A stretch of DNA of 15,193 nt from Rhodoferax sp. OV413 (GCA_945861195.1 CAMATS010000017.1:1-15193), one strand, 5' to 3'. Numbered from the stretch's first letter, positions 6,670 to 14,416 are shown. Translations and numbers: made by a program. Notes: generated by a model from the letters alone, not told the origin.

Positions 6670-8880
6670 ATGAAAAGCCTGCCGCTCGAGCCTCATGGCT
6701 CCCACGCTACCTCGCCTGTGCTGCAGGCCACCGCCCAGAGCCTGCCCGATCAGGCTCAGGCGCTGTTGCGTGCGCGGGCCTTTGCCGAGCCGCTGCTGGC
6801 GGGCGAGACACTTGACACCGGTGAGAACACGCTGGCCCATGCGGATGCGGTGGCCTCCATCCTGCGCCAGATCGGTGGTTCTGAGGCGATGCAGGCGGCC
6901 AGTTACCTGGTGTATGCCTGCGAGCACCTGAACAAGCCGCAAGAGGTGATCGCCAAGGCCTTTGGCGACAACTTTGCCACGCTGGCGCTGGAGACCACCC
7001 GGCTGGTGCGCTTGCAGCGTCAAGCCCGGCAGGCCCAGGCCGCCAGCGCCCGCAGCGCGGCGATCCCGATGGCGCAGACCGAGAACGTACGCAAGATGCT
7101 GCTGGCCTTCTCGCGCGATCTGCGGGTGGTGATGCTGCGCCTGGCCTCGCGCTTGCAGACGCTGCGCCACTTTGCACAGACCAAGCTGCCCGTGCCGAGT
7201 GGGCTGGCGGCTGAATCGCTGCAGGTGTTTGCACCCTTGGCCAACCGCCTGGGCATCTGGGAGATCAAGTGGGAGCTCGAAGACCTGGCTTTTCGTTTTC
7301 TGGAGCCCGACACCTACCGCAGCGTGGCCGGGCTGCTCGACGAAAAGCGCACCGAGCGCGAAGCCCAGGTGCAGCGACTGCGCGAGGAGCTGCAGGCCGG
7401 CCTGCAAGCCCAGGGTGTGGCAGCCGCAGTGCAGGGCCGGCCCAAACACATCTACAGCATCGTGCGCAAAATGCGCGGCAAGTCGCTGGGATTTGAGCAA
7501 ATCCACGACATCCGGGCCTTGCGGGTGGTGGTGGCGAGCATCCCCGACTGCTACGCCGCTTTGAGTTGGGTGCACAGCCGCTTTGTGCTGGTGGCCGAAG
7601 AGTTTGACGACTACATCGCCCGGCCCAAGGCCAATGGCTACCGTTCGCTGCACACCATCGTGCGCGACGCGCGTGGCCAGCCCATAGAAATCCAGATCCG
7701 CACCCAGGCCATGCACGAGCACGCTGAACACGGCGTGGCAGCGCACTGGGCCTACAAGGAGGCTGGCGTCAAGGGCTATGGCGGGGTGTCAGCCACCGGC
7801 GCCTATGACGCCAAGATCGCGGTGCTGCGCCAGCTGCTGGCCTGGGAGCGCGAGCTCGCCGGCACGCCGGGCCCCGGCGCGTTTGACGACCGCATTTATG
7901 TGCTGACACCCGAGGCTGCCATTGTGGAGCTGCCGCAGGGGGCTACTGCGGTCGATTTTGCCTACAGCCTGCACACCGACCTGGGCCACCGCTGCCGTGG
8001 CGCCCGGCTCGACGGTGTCATGGTGCCGCTGAACACGCCGCTGAAAAATGGCCAGACCGTGGAGGTGACCGTGGCCAAGGAGGGCGGCCCCTCGCGCGAT
8101 TGGCTCAATGCCGAGCTGGGCTACCTGGTGAGCCACCGGGCCCGGGCTAAGGTGCGGGCCTGGTTCAATGCCCAAGCGCTGCACGAGACGATTGCCAAGG
8201 GCCGCGAGGCAGTCGAAAAACTGCTGCAACGCGAGGGCCGCACCGCCCTCAAGCAGGACGACCTGGCGGCCCAACTGGGCTTCAATGCAGCCGACGATTT
8301 GTTCGAGGTGGTGGGCAAGGATGAGTTTTCTTTGCGCAACATCGAGCTGCTGCTGCGACCGCCTGACAAAACCGTCACTGTGGCCGACCTGCCGCTGCTG
8401 CGCAAGCCGCGCAGCACAGCGCAGCCGGCCAAGGGTGGCCTGCTGGTGGTGGGGGTTGACTCGCTGATGACCCAGTTGGCCAAGTGCTGCAAGCCGGCGC
8501 CGCCCGATGCGATCTGTGGTTTTGTCACGCGCGGCAACGGCGTCAGCGTGCACCGCGCTGATTGCTCGAATTTGCGCGAGATGGTGGCGCGCAATGGCGA
8601 ACGGGTGATCGAGGTCGCTTGGGGCCTGCCCCAGGGCGCTGTCCCAGCGGTTTACCCGGTTGATGTGGCGGTACAGGCGACCGACCGGCAGGGTCTGTTG
8701 CGCGATATTTCAGAGGTCTTCACCAAAGAAAAAACCAATGTGATTGCGGTGCAAACCCAATCCATCAAGGGCATCGCCTGGATGACCTTCACCGTCGAGG
8801 TGTCCGACGCAGCCCGCCTGGCCCGGGTGCTGGGAATCGTCGCCGACCTGCCCGGCGTGCGCGCGGCCCGGCGGCGCTGA
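6670..8880 (+). CDS. relA: RelA-type (p)ppGpp synthetase
   Basis: A 736-residue long RSH protein, close in length to E. coli RelA. The N-terminal HD-hydrolase domain is degenerate: His57 remains, but the metal-binding HD dyad of the active enzymes is replaced by Tyr82-Ala83, so pppGpp hydrolysis is not expected. The synthetase domain is intact, with HIYSIVRKM (from 260) and EFDD-YIARPKANGYRSLHT. EFDD (311-314) is the ExDD motif typical of monofunctional RelA, in contrast to the RxKD of bifunctional Rel/SpoT. A TGS domain (about 408-468), a conserved-cysteine region with Cys606-Cys607 and a C-terminal ACT domain (about 664-735) follow. It makes the stringent-response alarmone when ribosomes stall on uncharged tRNA. 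The ATG at 6670 was chosen because an earlier in-frame ATG (6565) would overlap the hydrolase by 77 bases. A separate spoT is expected elsewhere. Confidence 0.95.
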   Translation: MKSLPLEPHGSHATSPVLQATAQSLPDQAQALLRARAFAEPLLAGETLDTGENTLAHADAVASILRQIGGSEAMQAASYLVYACEHLNKPQEVIAKAFGDNFATLALETTRLVRLQRQARQAQAASARSAAIPMAQTENVRKMLLAFSRDLRVVMLRLASRLQTLRHFAQTKLPVPSGLAAESLQVFAPLANRLGIWEIKWELEDLAFRFLEPDTYRSVAGLLDEKRTEREAQVQRLREELQAGLQAQGVAAAVQGRPKHIYSIVRKMRGKSLGFEQIHDIRALRVVVASIPDCYAALSWVHSRFVLVAEEFDDYIARPKANGYRSLHTIVRDARGQPIEIQIRTQAMHEHAEHGVAAHWAYKEAGVKGYGGVSATGAYDAKIAVLRQLLAWERELAGTPGPGAFDDRIYVLTPEAAIVELPQGATAVDFAYSLHTDLGHRCRGARLDGVMVPLNTPLKNGQTVEVTVAKEGGPSRDWLNAELGYLVSHRARAKVRAWFNAQALHETIAKGREAVEKLLQREGRTALKQDDLAAQLGFNAADDLFEVVGKDEFSLRNIELLLRPPDKTVTVADLPLLRKPRSTAQPAKGGLLVVGVDSLMTQLAKCCKPAPPDAICGFVTRGNGVSVHRADCSNLREMVARNGERVIEVAWGLPQGAVPAVYPVDVAVQATDRQGLLRDISEVFTKEKTNVIAVQTQSIKGIAWMTFTVEVSDAARLARVLGIVADLPGVRAARRR

Positions 8881-8884
8881 ATCG

Positions 8885-8936
8885 GTTAGCAGGCCTGGTT
8901 AGCTGAGCCGGTTAGCCGGCCCAGTTAGCAGGCCCG
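8885..8936. repeat. Four tandem 13-bp repeats between relA and upp
   Basis: GTTAGC recurs at 8885, 8898, 8911 and 8924, exactly 13 bp apart. The remaining 7 bases of each unit vary around a GC-rich AGGCCCG-like sequence. The array fills nearly all of the 57-base gap between the relA stop (8880) and the upp stop (8938-8940). Internal complementarity exists, for example GGCCTG at 8892-8897 with CAGGCC at 8929-8934, and CCGG-TTAG-CCGG at 8908-8919. It may fold and act as a bidirectional terminator. No T-tract is present. Confidence 0.85.
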
Positions 8937-8937
8937 C

Positions 8938-9591
8938 TTACTGGGTGCCAAAAATCCGGTCTCCGGCGTCACCCAGGCCGGGCAGGATATAGCCGTGGCT
9001 GTTGAGTTGCCGGTCGATGGCGGCGGTGTACACCGCCACATCGGGGTGTGCCCGGTGCAAGGCGTTGATACCCTCAGGGCAGGTCAGCAGGCATAAAAAT
9101 TTGATCGACTTTGGCTTGCAGGCCTTCAGCCGGGTGACCGCGGCCACCGCCGAGTTACCGGTTGCAAGCATGGGGTCGACCACCACAATATCGCGCTCCT
9201 GCATGTGTTGCGGCATCTTGAAGTAATACTCCACTGCCTGCAGCGTGGCCGGGTCGCGGTACAGCCCGATATGCCCCACGCGCGCACCCGGCACCACCGA
9301 CAGCACCCCGTCGAGAATGCCGTTGCCCGCCCGCAGAATCGACACAAACACCAGTTTTTTGCCGTCAATTTGTTTGCCGGTCATGGTCTCTAGCGGGGTT
9401 TCAATCTGCACGTCTTGCAGCGCCATATCGCGGCAGACCTCATAGGCCATCAGGCTGGAGAGCTCGCCCAGCAGCCGGCGAAAGCTGTTGGTGCTGGCCT
9501 CTTTGTTGCGCATCAAGGTGAGCTTGTGCTGCACCAAGGGATGTTCGATGAGGGTGAGTGTTGCGCGGGCGGCGGGGTCAATGGTGATCAT
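8938..9591 (-). CDS. upp: Uracil phosphoribosyltransferase
   Basis: A 217-residue enzyme that makes UMP from uracil and PRPP in pyrimidine salvage. Matches to the family run throughout: EHPLVQHKLTLMR near the start, SILRAGNGILDGVL, the PRPP-binding loop VVDPMLATGNS, CPEGINALHRAHPDV, and the C-terminal uracil-binding segment HGYILPGLGDAGDRIFGT. Length is close to the usual 208-210. The ATG at 9591 is preferred. The frame extends 12 codons to a TTG at 9627, but those residues (Pro/Gln-rich) have no counterpart in the family. No strong ribosome binding site is visible for either start. The upstream shikimate dehydrogenase-like gene on the same strand ends 59 bases away with no obvious terminator, so read-through into upp is likely. 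Confidence 0.96.
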   Translation of the reverse strand: MITIDPAARATLTLIEHPLVQHKLTLMRNKEASTNSFRRLLGELSSLMAYEVCRDMALQDVQIETPLETMTGKQIDGKKLVFVSILRAGNGILDGVLSVVPGARVGHIGLYRDPATLQAVEYYFKMPQHMQERDIVVVDPMLATGNSAVAAVTRLKACKPKSIKFLCLLTCPEGINALHRAHPDVAVYTAAIDRQLNSHGYILPGLGDAGDRIFGTQ

Positions 9592-9650
9592 GATTTTTCG
9601 GGGGTGCTGGCCTGGGGGCTGTGACAAGACCGGGTTGGTGCAGCCAAACT

Positions 9651-10472
9651 CTAACTCAAAAGCTCAGGGCCTCTGGCGATGAAGAAATCCACGATTCGGG
9701 AAATCTGACCCCCCATCATCTCCCTGCCTTTGACGGTGCGGCAGCCCGATGCCTCGGCCAGGCGCAGCAGCGGCGTGAGTTCGGGCTTCACGATGGCATC
9801 AAAAACAATCAGCTGCGCGGGCAGGCTGCTGGCATCAATGGCCATGCGGGTGTCGCCAAGCATGCCTATTGGTGTCGCATTGAGCAACACATCCATACCC
9901 TGGGTATCGGGCTTGCCAATCTGCACCTCGGTGTTTGGGCTGATGCGCGCAATCGTCTGCGCCATGCGCTCGCAGCGGGCCGCATCGAGGTCAAAAACTC
10001 GCATCAGTCGGGGATGTTCTGCGGCCATGGCTGCGCCAATCGCCATGCCGGCGCCGCCCAGACCCATCAGCATCAGGCGCTGCCCGTTGAGCCTGAAGCC
10101 ACGCCGGCGAAAGGCCTCCAAGCAGCCCAGCCCGTCAAACATCTCCCCGGCCCAGGCCCCATCGGCTTGGCGCACCATGGCATTGAAAGCGCCGATCACC
10201 TGGGCCTGTGGGCCGATGTGCTGTGCATGGGCCAGTGCCCGGGCTTTGTAGGGAATGGTGAAGATCAGGCCGTCCATATTCCTGATTTTGAGCAGTTCGG
10301 GCAGCACCCGGTCAAAGTCAGGCTCGGCGATGTGCACCGGGCACAAAACCCCATTGATGCCGCGTTGCTGCAGTTCCCAGGTGATCATCTCGGGCGAGCG
10401 CACCTGCTCGATCGGGTCGCCGATGATGGCGTAAAGCCGGGTCTGGCCGTTGATGAAATTGACTTGTTCCAT
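9651..10472 (-). CDS. Divergent shikimate/quinate dehydrogenase family protein
   Basis: A 273-residue protein with the AroE two-domain layout: an N-terminal substrate-binding domain, then a Rossmann domain with GLGGAGMAIG (137-146). The catalytic pair is kept: Lys76 in FTIPYKA and Asp113 in MFDGLG. Asn97, Thr72 and Gln256 also match known AroE positions. The usual SxSPxxHN shikimate-carboxylate motif is VRSPEM here, so one of the two serines is lost, and the Asn of NVTVPFK is Ile70. At the end of the second Rossmann strand the sequence is VFDLD (Asp161) and not the NRT/R pattern of NADP enzymes, which suggests NAD(H) use. These changes argue for a catabolic quinate/shikimate dehydrogenase or a related substrate and against the housekeeping AroE (inference). 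The ATG at 10472 fits the domain start. It may be co-transcribed with upp. Confidence 0.85.
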   Translation of the reverse strand: MEQVNFINGQTRLYAIIGDPIEQVRSPEMITWELQQRGINGVLCPVHIAEPDFDRVLPELLKIRNMDGLIFTIPYKARALAHAQHIGPQAQVIGAFNAMVRQADGAWAGEMFDGLGCLEAFRRRGFRLNGQRLMLMGLGGAGMAIGAAMAAEHPRLMRVFDLDAARCERMAQTIARISPNTEVQIGKPDTQGMDVLLNATPIGMLGDTRMAIDASSLPAQLIVFDAIVKPELTPLLRLAEASGCRTVKGREMMGGQISRIVDFFIARGPELLS

Positions 10473-10508
10473 GCGATAAGGTCTCGGGTTAGAGCAGCGC
10501 CCATGCTA

Positions 10509-10543
10509 CCCCCTTGCCGCCCCTTGCTACCCCTTACCACCCC
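10509..10543 (-). repeat. 10-bp-period G-tract repeat, potential G-quadruplex
   Basis: On the minus strand four G runs (GGGG at 10540-10543, 10530-10533 and 10520-10523, GGGGG at 10509-10513) are separated by exactly six bases each (TGGTAA, TAGCAA, CGGCAA). This meets the standard G3+N1-7 quadruplex rule with four-tetrad runs and is also a tandem 10-bp repeat. It lies 37-71 bases upstream of the dehydrogenase-like start codon, on its coding strand, in a 174-base intergenic gap. It could affect the promoter, or the 5' leader if transcribed. Confidence 0.8.
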
Positions 10544-10646
10544 ATGCAGACCCGGCGCTTGGTGGCTGGTCTCGGTGGCCGGTTTCGCTGGCAGCCGATT
10601 CGCACGAGGCGACTGGGCCCCTTGACCGATTGGTGCGGCTTGGTCC

Positions 10647-12290
10647 TTATTCGTCGATTGCCGAGGCTGAGCGCAGCTGCTCACGCAGTGCAAATTTTTG
10701 GATTTTTCCGGTGGAGGTCTTGGGCAGTGGGCCAAACACAACCTGCTTGGGTACTTTGAAGCGGGCCAGGCTGGCGCGGCAGTGCGCGATGATGTCGGCT
10801 TCGCTCACGCTGTCGGCGTCGCGCACCTCGACAAAGGCGCAGGGCACCTCGCCCCAAGTGGCATCCGGCCGTGCCACCACCGCGGCCACCAGGACGCTGG
10901 GGTGGCGGTAAAGAACGTCTTCGACCTCCAGGCTGGAGATGTTTTCGCCGCCGGAGATGATCACGTCCTTGCTGCGGTCTCGAATCTTGATGTAGCCGTC
11001 CGGGTAAACCACCGCCAGGTCGCCGGTATGGAACCAGCCTGCGGCAAAGGCTTCTTGCGTGGCCTGCGGGTTTTTCAGGTAGCCCTTCATCACCAGGTTG
11101 CCGCGAAAGAATATTTCGCCCAGGCTCTGTCCGTCAGCCGGTACCTCTTCCAGGGTGACCGGGTCGAACACGGCAATGGCCTCCTGCAAGGGGTAGGCCA
11201 CACCCTGTCGGGCGTTCAGGGTGGCGCGTTCGCCGATTGGCAGCCCAGCCCATTCGGGCTGCTTGGCGCATACCGCAGCCGGGCCATACACCTCGGTGAG
11301 GCCGTACACATGCGTGATGTCGATACCGATGCGCTCGCAGCCCTCGATGATGGCCGCCGGCGGCGCCGCCCCTGCGATCAGGCCAGCCACCGGGTGGTTG
11401 ATGCCCGCGCGCAGCGCTTCGGGCGCGTTGATCAGCAGGCCGTAGACGATGGGCGCGCCGCACAGGTGGCTGACCCGGTGCTCGCGGATCAACGGAAAAA
11501 TCAGCGCCGGGTCGACCCGGCGCAGACACACGCTGACACCGGCCTGCAGCGCCAGAGTCCAAGGAAAGCACCAGCCGTTGCAGTGGAACATGGGCAGCGT
11601 CCACAGGTAGACCGGGTGCTGCGGCAAGGTCCAGGTGATGACGTTGGAGACCGCATTGAGATAGGCGCCCCGGTGGTGCGTGACCACCCCCTTGGGATTG
11701 CCGGTGGTGCCCGAGGTGTAGTTCAGCGCAATCGCGTCCCATTCGTCGCCGGGCAGGCGCCAGTCGAATTGCGGATCACCCTGGGCCAAAAATGCCTCGT
11801 AGCCAAGCTCGCCAATCAAGTCGCCTCCCACATGCATCGGGTCGTCCACATCAATCACCAGGGGCCTGGGGCTGGTCATCAAGGCCAGCGCCTTGGAAAT
11901 CGTGGCGGAGAACTCCCGGTCGGTGATCAGCACCCGTGCCTCACCGTGTTCCAGCATAAAAGCAATCGCGGCTGCATCCAGCCGGGTGTTCAGCGCGTTC
12001 AGCACGGCGCCCAGCATCGGCACACCAAAGTGGGCCTCGAACATTGGCGGCGTGTTGGGCAGCATGGCGGCCACGGTGTCGCCCACGCCAATACCGCGTT
12101 GCGCCAGGGCGCTGGCAAGTTGCCGGCAGCGCTGGTAAGTTTGGGCCCAGGTGTAGCGGCTTTCTCCATGCAGCACCGATGGGCGTTGCGGATAGACGCT
12201 GGCCGCGCGGGCCAAAAAGCTCAAGGGCGACAGGGCTGTGTGGTTGGCCTGATTGCGCCCCAGTGCCTGGTTGTAGATGTCGCTGGGCAT
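10647..12290 (-). CDS. Acyl-CoA synthetase (AMP-forming)
   Basis: A 547-residue member of the ANL adenylate-forming superfamily, which activates a carboxylic acid to its CoA thioester through an acyl-AMP. Motifs in order: P-loop YTSGTTGNPKG (191-201), substrate-pocket region PMFHCNGWCFPW (233-244), VYGLTE (328-333), TGD (422-424), hinge RSKDVIISGGENIS (439-452) and the catalytic Lys529 in PKTSTGK. The sequence style matches the medium-chain/3-(methylthio)propionyl-CoA ligase-like (DmdB-type) acyl-CoA synthetases common in Burkholderiales, but the substrate is not fixed by these motifs. An upstream open extension in frame overlaps the CoA-transferase gene and is rejected. The ATG at 12290 has AGGAG (12299-12303 complement) 8 bases upstream. 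It is the third gene of the probable pobA operon, 37 bases after the CoA-transferase stop. Confidence 0.92.
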   Translation of the reverse strand: MPSDIYNQALGRNQANHTALSPLSFLARAASVYPQRPSVLHGESRYTWAQTYQRCRQLASALAQRGIGVGDTVAAMLPNTPPMFEAHFGVPMLGAVLNALNTRLDAAAIAFMLEHGEARVLITDREFSATISKALALMTSPRPLVIDVDDPMHVGGDLIGELGYEAFLAQGDPQFDWRLPGDEWDAIALNYTSGTTGNPKGVVTHHRGAYLNAVSNVITWTLPQHPVYLWTLPMFHCNGWCFPWTLALQAGVSVCLRRVDPALIFPLIREHRVSHLCGAPIVYGLLINAPEALRAGINHPVAGLIAGAAPPAAIIEGCERIGIDITHVYGLTEVYGPAAVCAKQPEWAGLPIGERATLNARQGVAYPLQEAIAVFDPVTLEEVPADGQSLGEIFFRGNLVMKGYLKNPQATQEAFAAGWFHTGDLAVVYPDGYIKIRDRSKDVIISGGENISSLEVEDVLYRHPSVLVAAVVARPDATWGEVPCAFVEVRDADSVSEADIIAHCRASLARFKVPKQVVFGPLPKTSTGKIQKFALREQLRSASAIDE

Positions 12291-12327
12291 GGGTGCGTCT
12301 CCTGGGTTTGCAGTGTGGCTGGCCCGC

Positions 12328-13233
12328 TCAGGCCGGCAGGGTGAGCAGCGGAATGTCTTTCTCCACAGCCAGACGGTCCAGCGCCTGGCGCGACTGGCTG
12401 AGCAAAAAAGCCGCGATCGCCGCATGGCTGGCGGGCTGCTGCAGGGTGGCAACGCTGTCAAAGACCAGGCCAGCAGCCTGACACAGCGCCCGGGCAAAGT
12501 GTGGCTCCAGCGCGGCCACCGCCACTCGGCCGTTGTGGCAGCGGTAGACCCGGTAGCCGGCATGGCCGCCGCCAAGTGCTGCACCAGGGACGGTGAGGCC
12601 CCAGGACCGTGGCAGTGCTAGGTAGGCTGCTGCATCTGACAGCGCCACCTCAAGGTAAGAACCGCGGCCGCTGGCCTGTTGCAGCAGCACCGCCTTGAGC
12701 ACGGCTTCCGACGCGGCCAAGGAGCCGCCCATGTCGGCATACAGGGTGGGCGGCAGTTCAAGGCCGCTGACCAAAGCGTGCTCGGCCAGGTAGGTGAGGT
12801 CGTGACCTGGCTCTTCGGCACGTTGGCCGGGCGCTCCCACGATGGCCACCTGCGACAGGCCGGGGTACTGGCGTCGCAGCAGCTTCCAGTTCAGGCCCAG
12901 TTTGACCAGGGCAGAGGGCCGAAATGAGGTCAGCAGCACATCAGTTTTGGCAAGCTCGCGGTTCAGGCTGGCCTGCCCTTGCTTGGTTTTGAGGTCGGCC
13001 ACCCGCACCCGCACGCCCTGGTGCATCAGGGCATAGGTGGCCGGGTTGTACAGGCCCATCGGGTCCCCCGTGGTGCCTGCGGGCCGGCCCGGCGGGCCGG
13101 GAGGCTCGAGCTTGACGCAGCGTGCGCCCATCTGGCGGCAGCGCATCAGGGCAGCCGGGCCTGGCAGGTTGAGGCACAAACTCAGTATGCGCACACCTTT
13201 GAGCGCCGCTGGCGCTTTGGAAATAGTGGACAT
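12328..13233 (-). CDS. Short CaiB/BaiF family III CoA-transferase / racemase-like protein
   Basis: A 301-residue protein of the CaiB/BaiF (family III) group. GHDLTYLA (His144-Asp145), ADMGGS (Asp167) and ALEPHF (Glu243) line up with the His/Asp/Glu catalytic residues of alpha-methylacyl-CoA racemase, so a racemase-like role is at least as likely as CoA transfer. VKLEPPG near residue 40 is the usual family N-terminal motif. The protein ends about 60 residues earlier than typical members (360-400), shortly after the EPHF segment and the following helices. The missing part would be the terminal region that returns to the large domain. Start ATG 13233 lies 7 bases after the pobA stop, with no strong ribosome binding site, so translation is probably coupled to pobA. 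It may act on the CoA ester made by the synthetase encoded next (inference). Confidence 0.87.
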   Translation of the reverse strand: MSTISKAPAALKGVRILSLCLNLPGPAALMRCRQMGARCVKLEPPGPPGRPAGTTGDPMGLYNPATYALMHQGVRVRVADLKTKQGQASLNRELAKTDVLLTSFRPSALVKLGLNWKLLRRQYPGLSQVAIVGAPGQRAEEPGHDLTYLAEHALVSGLELPPTLYADMGGSLAASEAVLKAVLLQQASGRGSYLEVALSDAAAYLALPRSWGLTVPGAALGGGHAGYRVYRCHNGRVAVAALEPHFARALCQAAGLVFDSVATLQQPASHAAIAAFLLSQSRQALDRLAVEKDIPLLTLPA

Positions 13234-13240
13234 GGCAGGT

Positions 13241-14416
13241 TTAATCTAGCGGCAGACCAACATAATTTTCCGCCAGCGCGGTGGCGGCGGCGCTGGAATG
13301 CACCAGGTAGTCCAATTCGGCTTCTTGTAACTTTTGCCCAAAGCCGCCGGCCTCGGGGAACTGGTGCATCAGCGACGTGAACCACCAAGAAAAGCGCTCA
13401 GCGCGCCAGACCCGGCGCAAGCAGCGCGCAGAGTAGCTGTCAATACCAGCCGAACTGCTGTCTTGGTAAAACTCTCTCAAGGCGGCGGACAAATAGTTGA
13501 TATCGCTGGCGGCCAGGTTGAGCCCTTTGGCGCCGGTGGGTGGCACGATGTGGGCTGCGTCACCGGCCAAAAAAAGCCTGCCAAAGCGCATCGGTTCGGC
13601 GACAAAGCTGCGCAGCGGGGCAATGCCTTTTTCGATCGCCGGGCCGGTGACCAATTGTTCCCTGGCCTGCGGATCGAGCCGGTTCTTTAACTCGGCCCAA
13701 AAAGCCTGGTCTGTCCATTGGCTCAGGGTGTCGGTGAGCGGGCACTGAAGGTAATAGCGGGCGCGGCTGGTGCTGCGCATCGAGCACAGCGCAAAGCCAC
13801 GCTCGGTGTTGGCGTAAATCAGCTCGGGCGAGACCGGCGGCACATCGGCCAGCAGGCCCAGCCAGCCAAAGGGATAGACTTTTTCATACTCGGTGATCGC
13901 GCCCCTGGGCACGCTGGCACGGCAAACCCCGTGAAAGCCGTCGCAGCCGGCAATGAAGTCGCAGGCCAGTTCATGCTGCCGTCCCTGGCTGACATAGCGC
14001 ACCCGCGGCTGCTGGCCAGCAAAGTCATGGATGCTGAGCTCGCTGGCCTGGTAGACACTGGGCTGGCCGGCAGCAGCGCGGGCCTCCATCAGGTCGCGGG
14101 TGAGTTCGGTCTGCCCGTAGACCATGACCTGGCGGCCCCCGGTGAGCGCCTGCAAATCAATGCGGTGGCGCGCGCCCTTGAACAGCAGCTCAAAGCCGCC
14201 GTGCACCAGCCCCTGGCGTTGCAAGCGCTGGCCCACGCCGGCTGCTTCGAGCAGGTCTATGGTTCCCTGCTCGAGCACGCCGGCCCGGATGCGCCCGAGC
14301 ACATGTTCGGCACTTTGCCGCTCGAGGATCAGGGTACTGATACCCGCCCGGCTCAAGATTTGCCCCAGCAGCAAGCCCGACGGGCCAGCACCGATGATCG
14401 CTACCTGTGTACGCAT
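13241..14416 (-). CDS. pobA: 4-hydroxybenzoate 3-monooxygenase
   Basis: A 391-residue flavoprotein (the family norm is about 394) that converts 4-hydroxybenzoate to protocatechuate using NADPH, FAD and O2 in the cytoplasm. FAD-binding GAGPSG is at 9-14, RIRAGVLEQG at 42-51, the DG motif CDGFHG at 158-163, and the GD motif GDAAHIVPPTGAKGLNLAASD in the C-terminal half. Known active-site residues of the Pseudomonas enzyme fall at identical numbers: Tyr201, Ser212, Arg214 and Arg220. The C-terminal AENYVGLP carries the second active-site tyrosine. The open frame extends 179 codons upstream without similarity to the family, so the ATG at 14416 (MRTQVAIIGAG), preceded by a GGAA element about 10 bases upstream, is chosen. 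It is the first gene of a probable operon with the CoA-transferase and acyl-CoA synthetase. No pobR-type regulator is adjacent. Confidence 0.97.
   Translation of the reverse strand: MRTQVAIIGAGPSGLLLGQILSRAGISTLILERQSAEHVLGRIRAGVLEQGTIDLLEAAGVGQRLQRQGLVHGGFELLFKGARHRIDLQALTGGRQVMVYGQTELTRDLMEARAAAGQPSVYQASELSIHDFAGQQPRVRYVSQGRQHELACDFIAGCDGFHGVCRASVPRGAITEYEKVYPFGWLGLLADVPPVSPELIYANTERGFALCSMRSTSRARYYLQCPLTDTLSQWTDQAFWAELKNRLDPQAREQLVTGPAIEKGIAPLRSFVAEPMRFGRLFLAGDAAHIVPPTGAKGLNLAASDINYLSAALREFYQDSSSAGIDSYSARCLRRVWRAERFSWWFTSLMHQFPEAGGFGQKLQEAELDYLVHSSAAATALAENYVGLPLD

Noticed and set aside
6514..7746. 410-codon open frame on the minus strand opposite relA and the hydrolase end
   Set aside because: It spans two well-supported genes on the other strand and shows no domain; typical antisense open frame of GC-rich DNA.
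9592..9627. TTG start giving upp 12 extra residues
   Set aside because: The extra residues have no match in the uracil phosphoribosyltransferase family; the internal ATG gives the usual length.
9592..9650. Terminator between the dehydrogenase-like gene and upp
   Set aside because: No stem-loop followed by a T-tract could be found on the minus strand.
10698..12344. 548-codon open frame on the plus strand opposite the acyl-CoA synthetase
   Set aside because: High-GC shadow frame: the opposite strand carries a full set of adenylate-forming motifs, while this translation is low-complexity, Gln/Arg/His-rich and has no recognisable domain.
12291..12584. N-terminal extension of the acyl-CoA synthetase frame
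   Set aside because: It lies opposite in frame to the well-supported CoA-transferase coding sequence, and a good AGGAG precedes the ATG at 12290.
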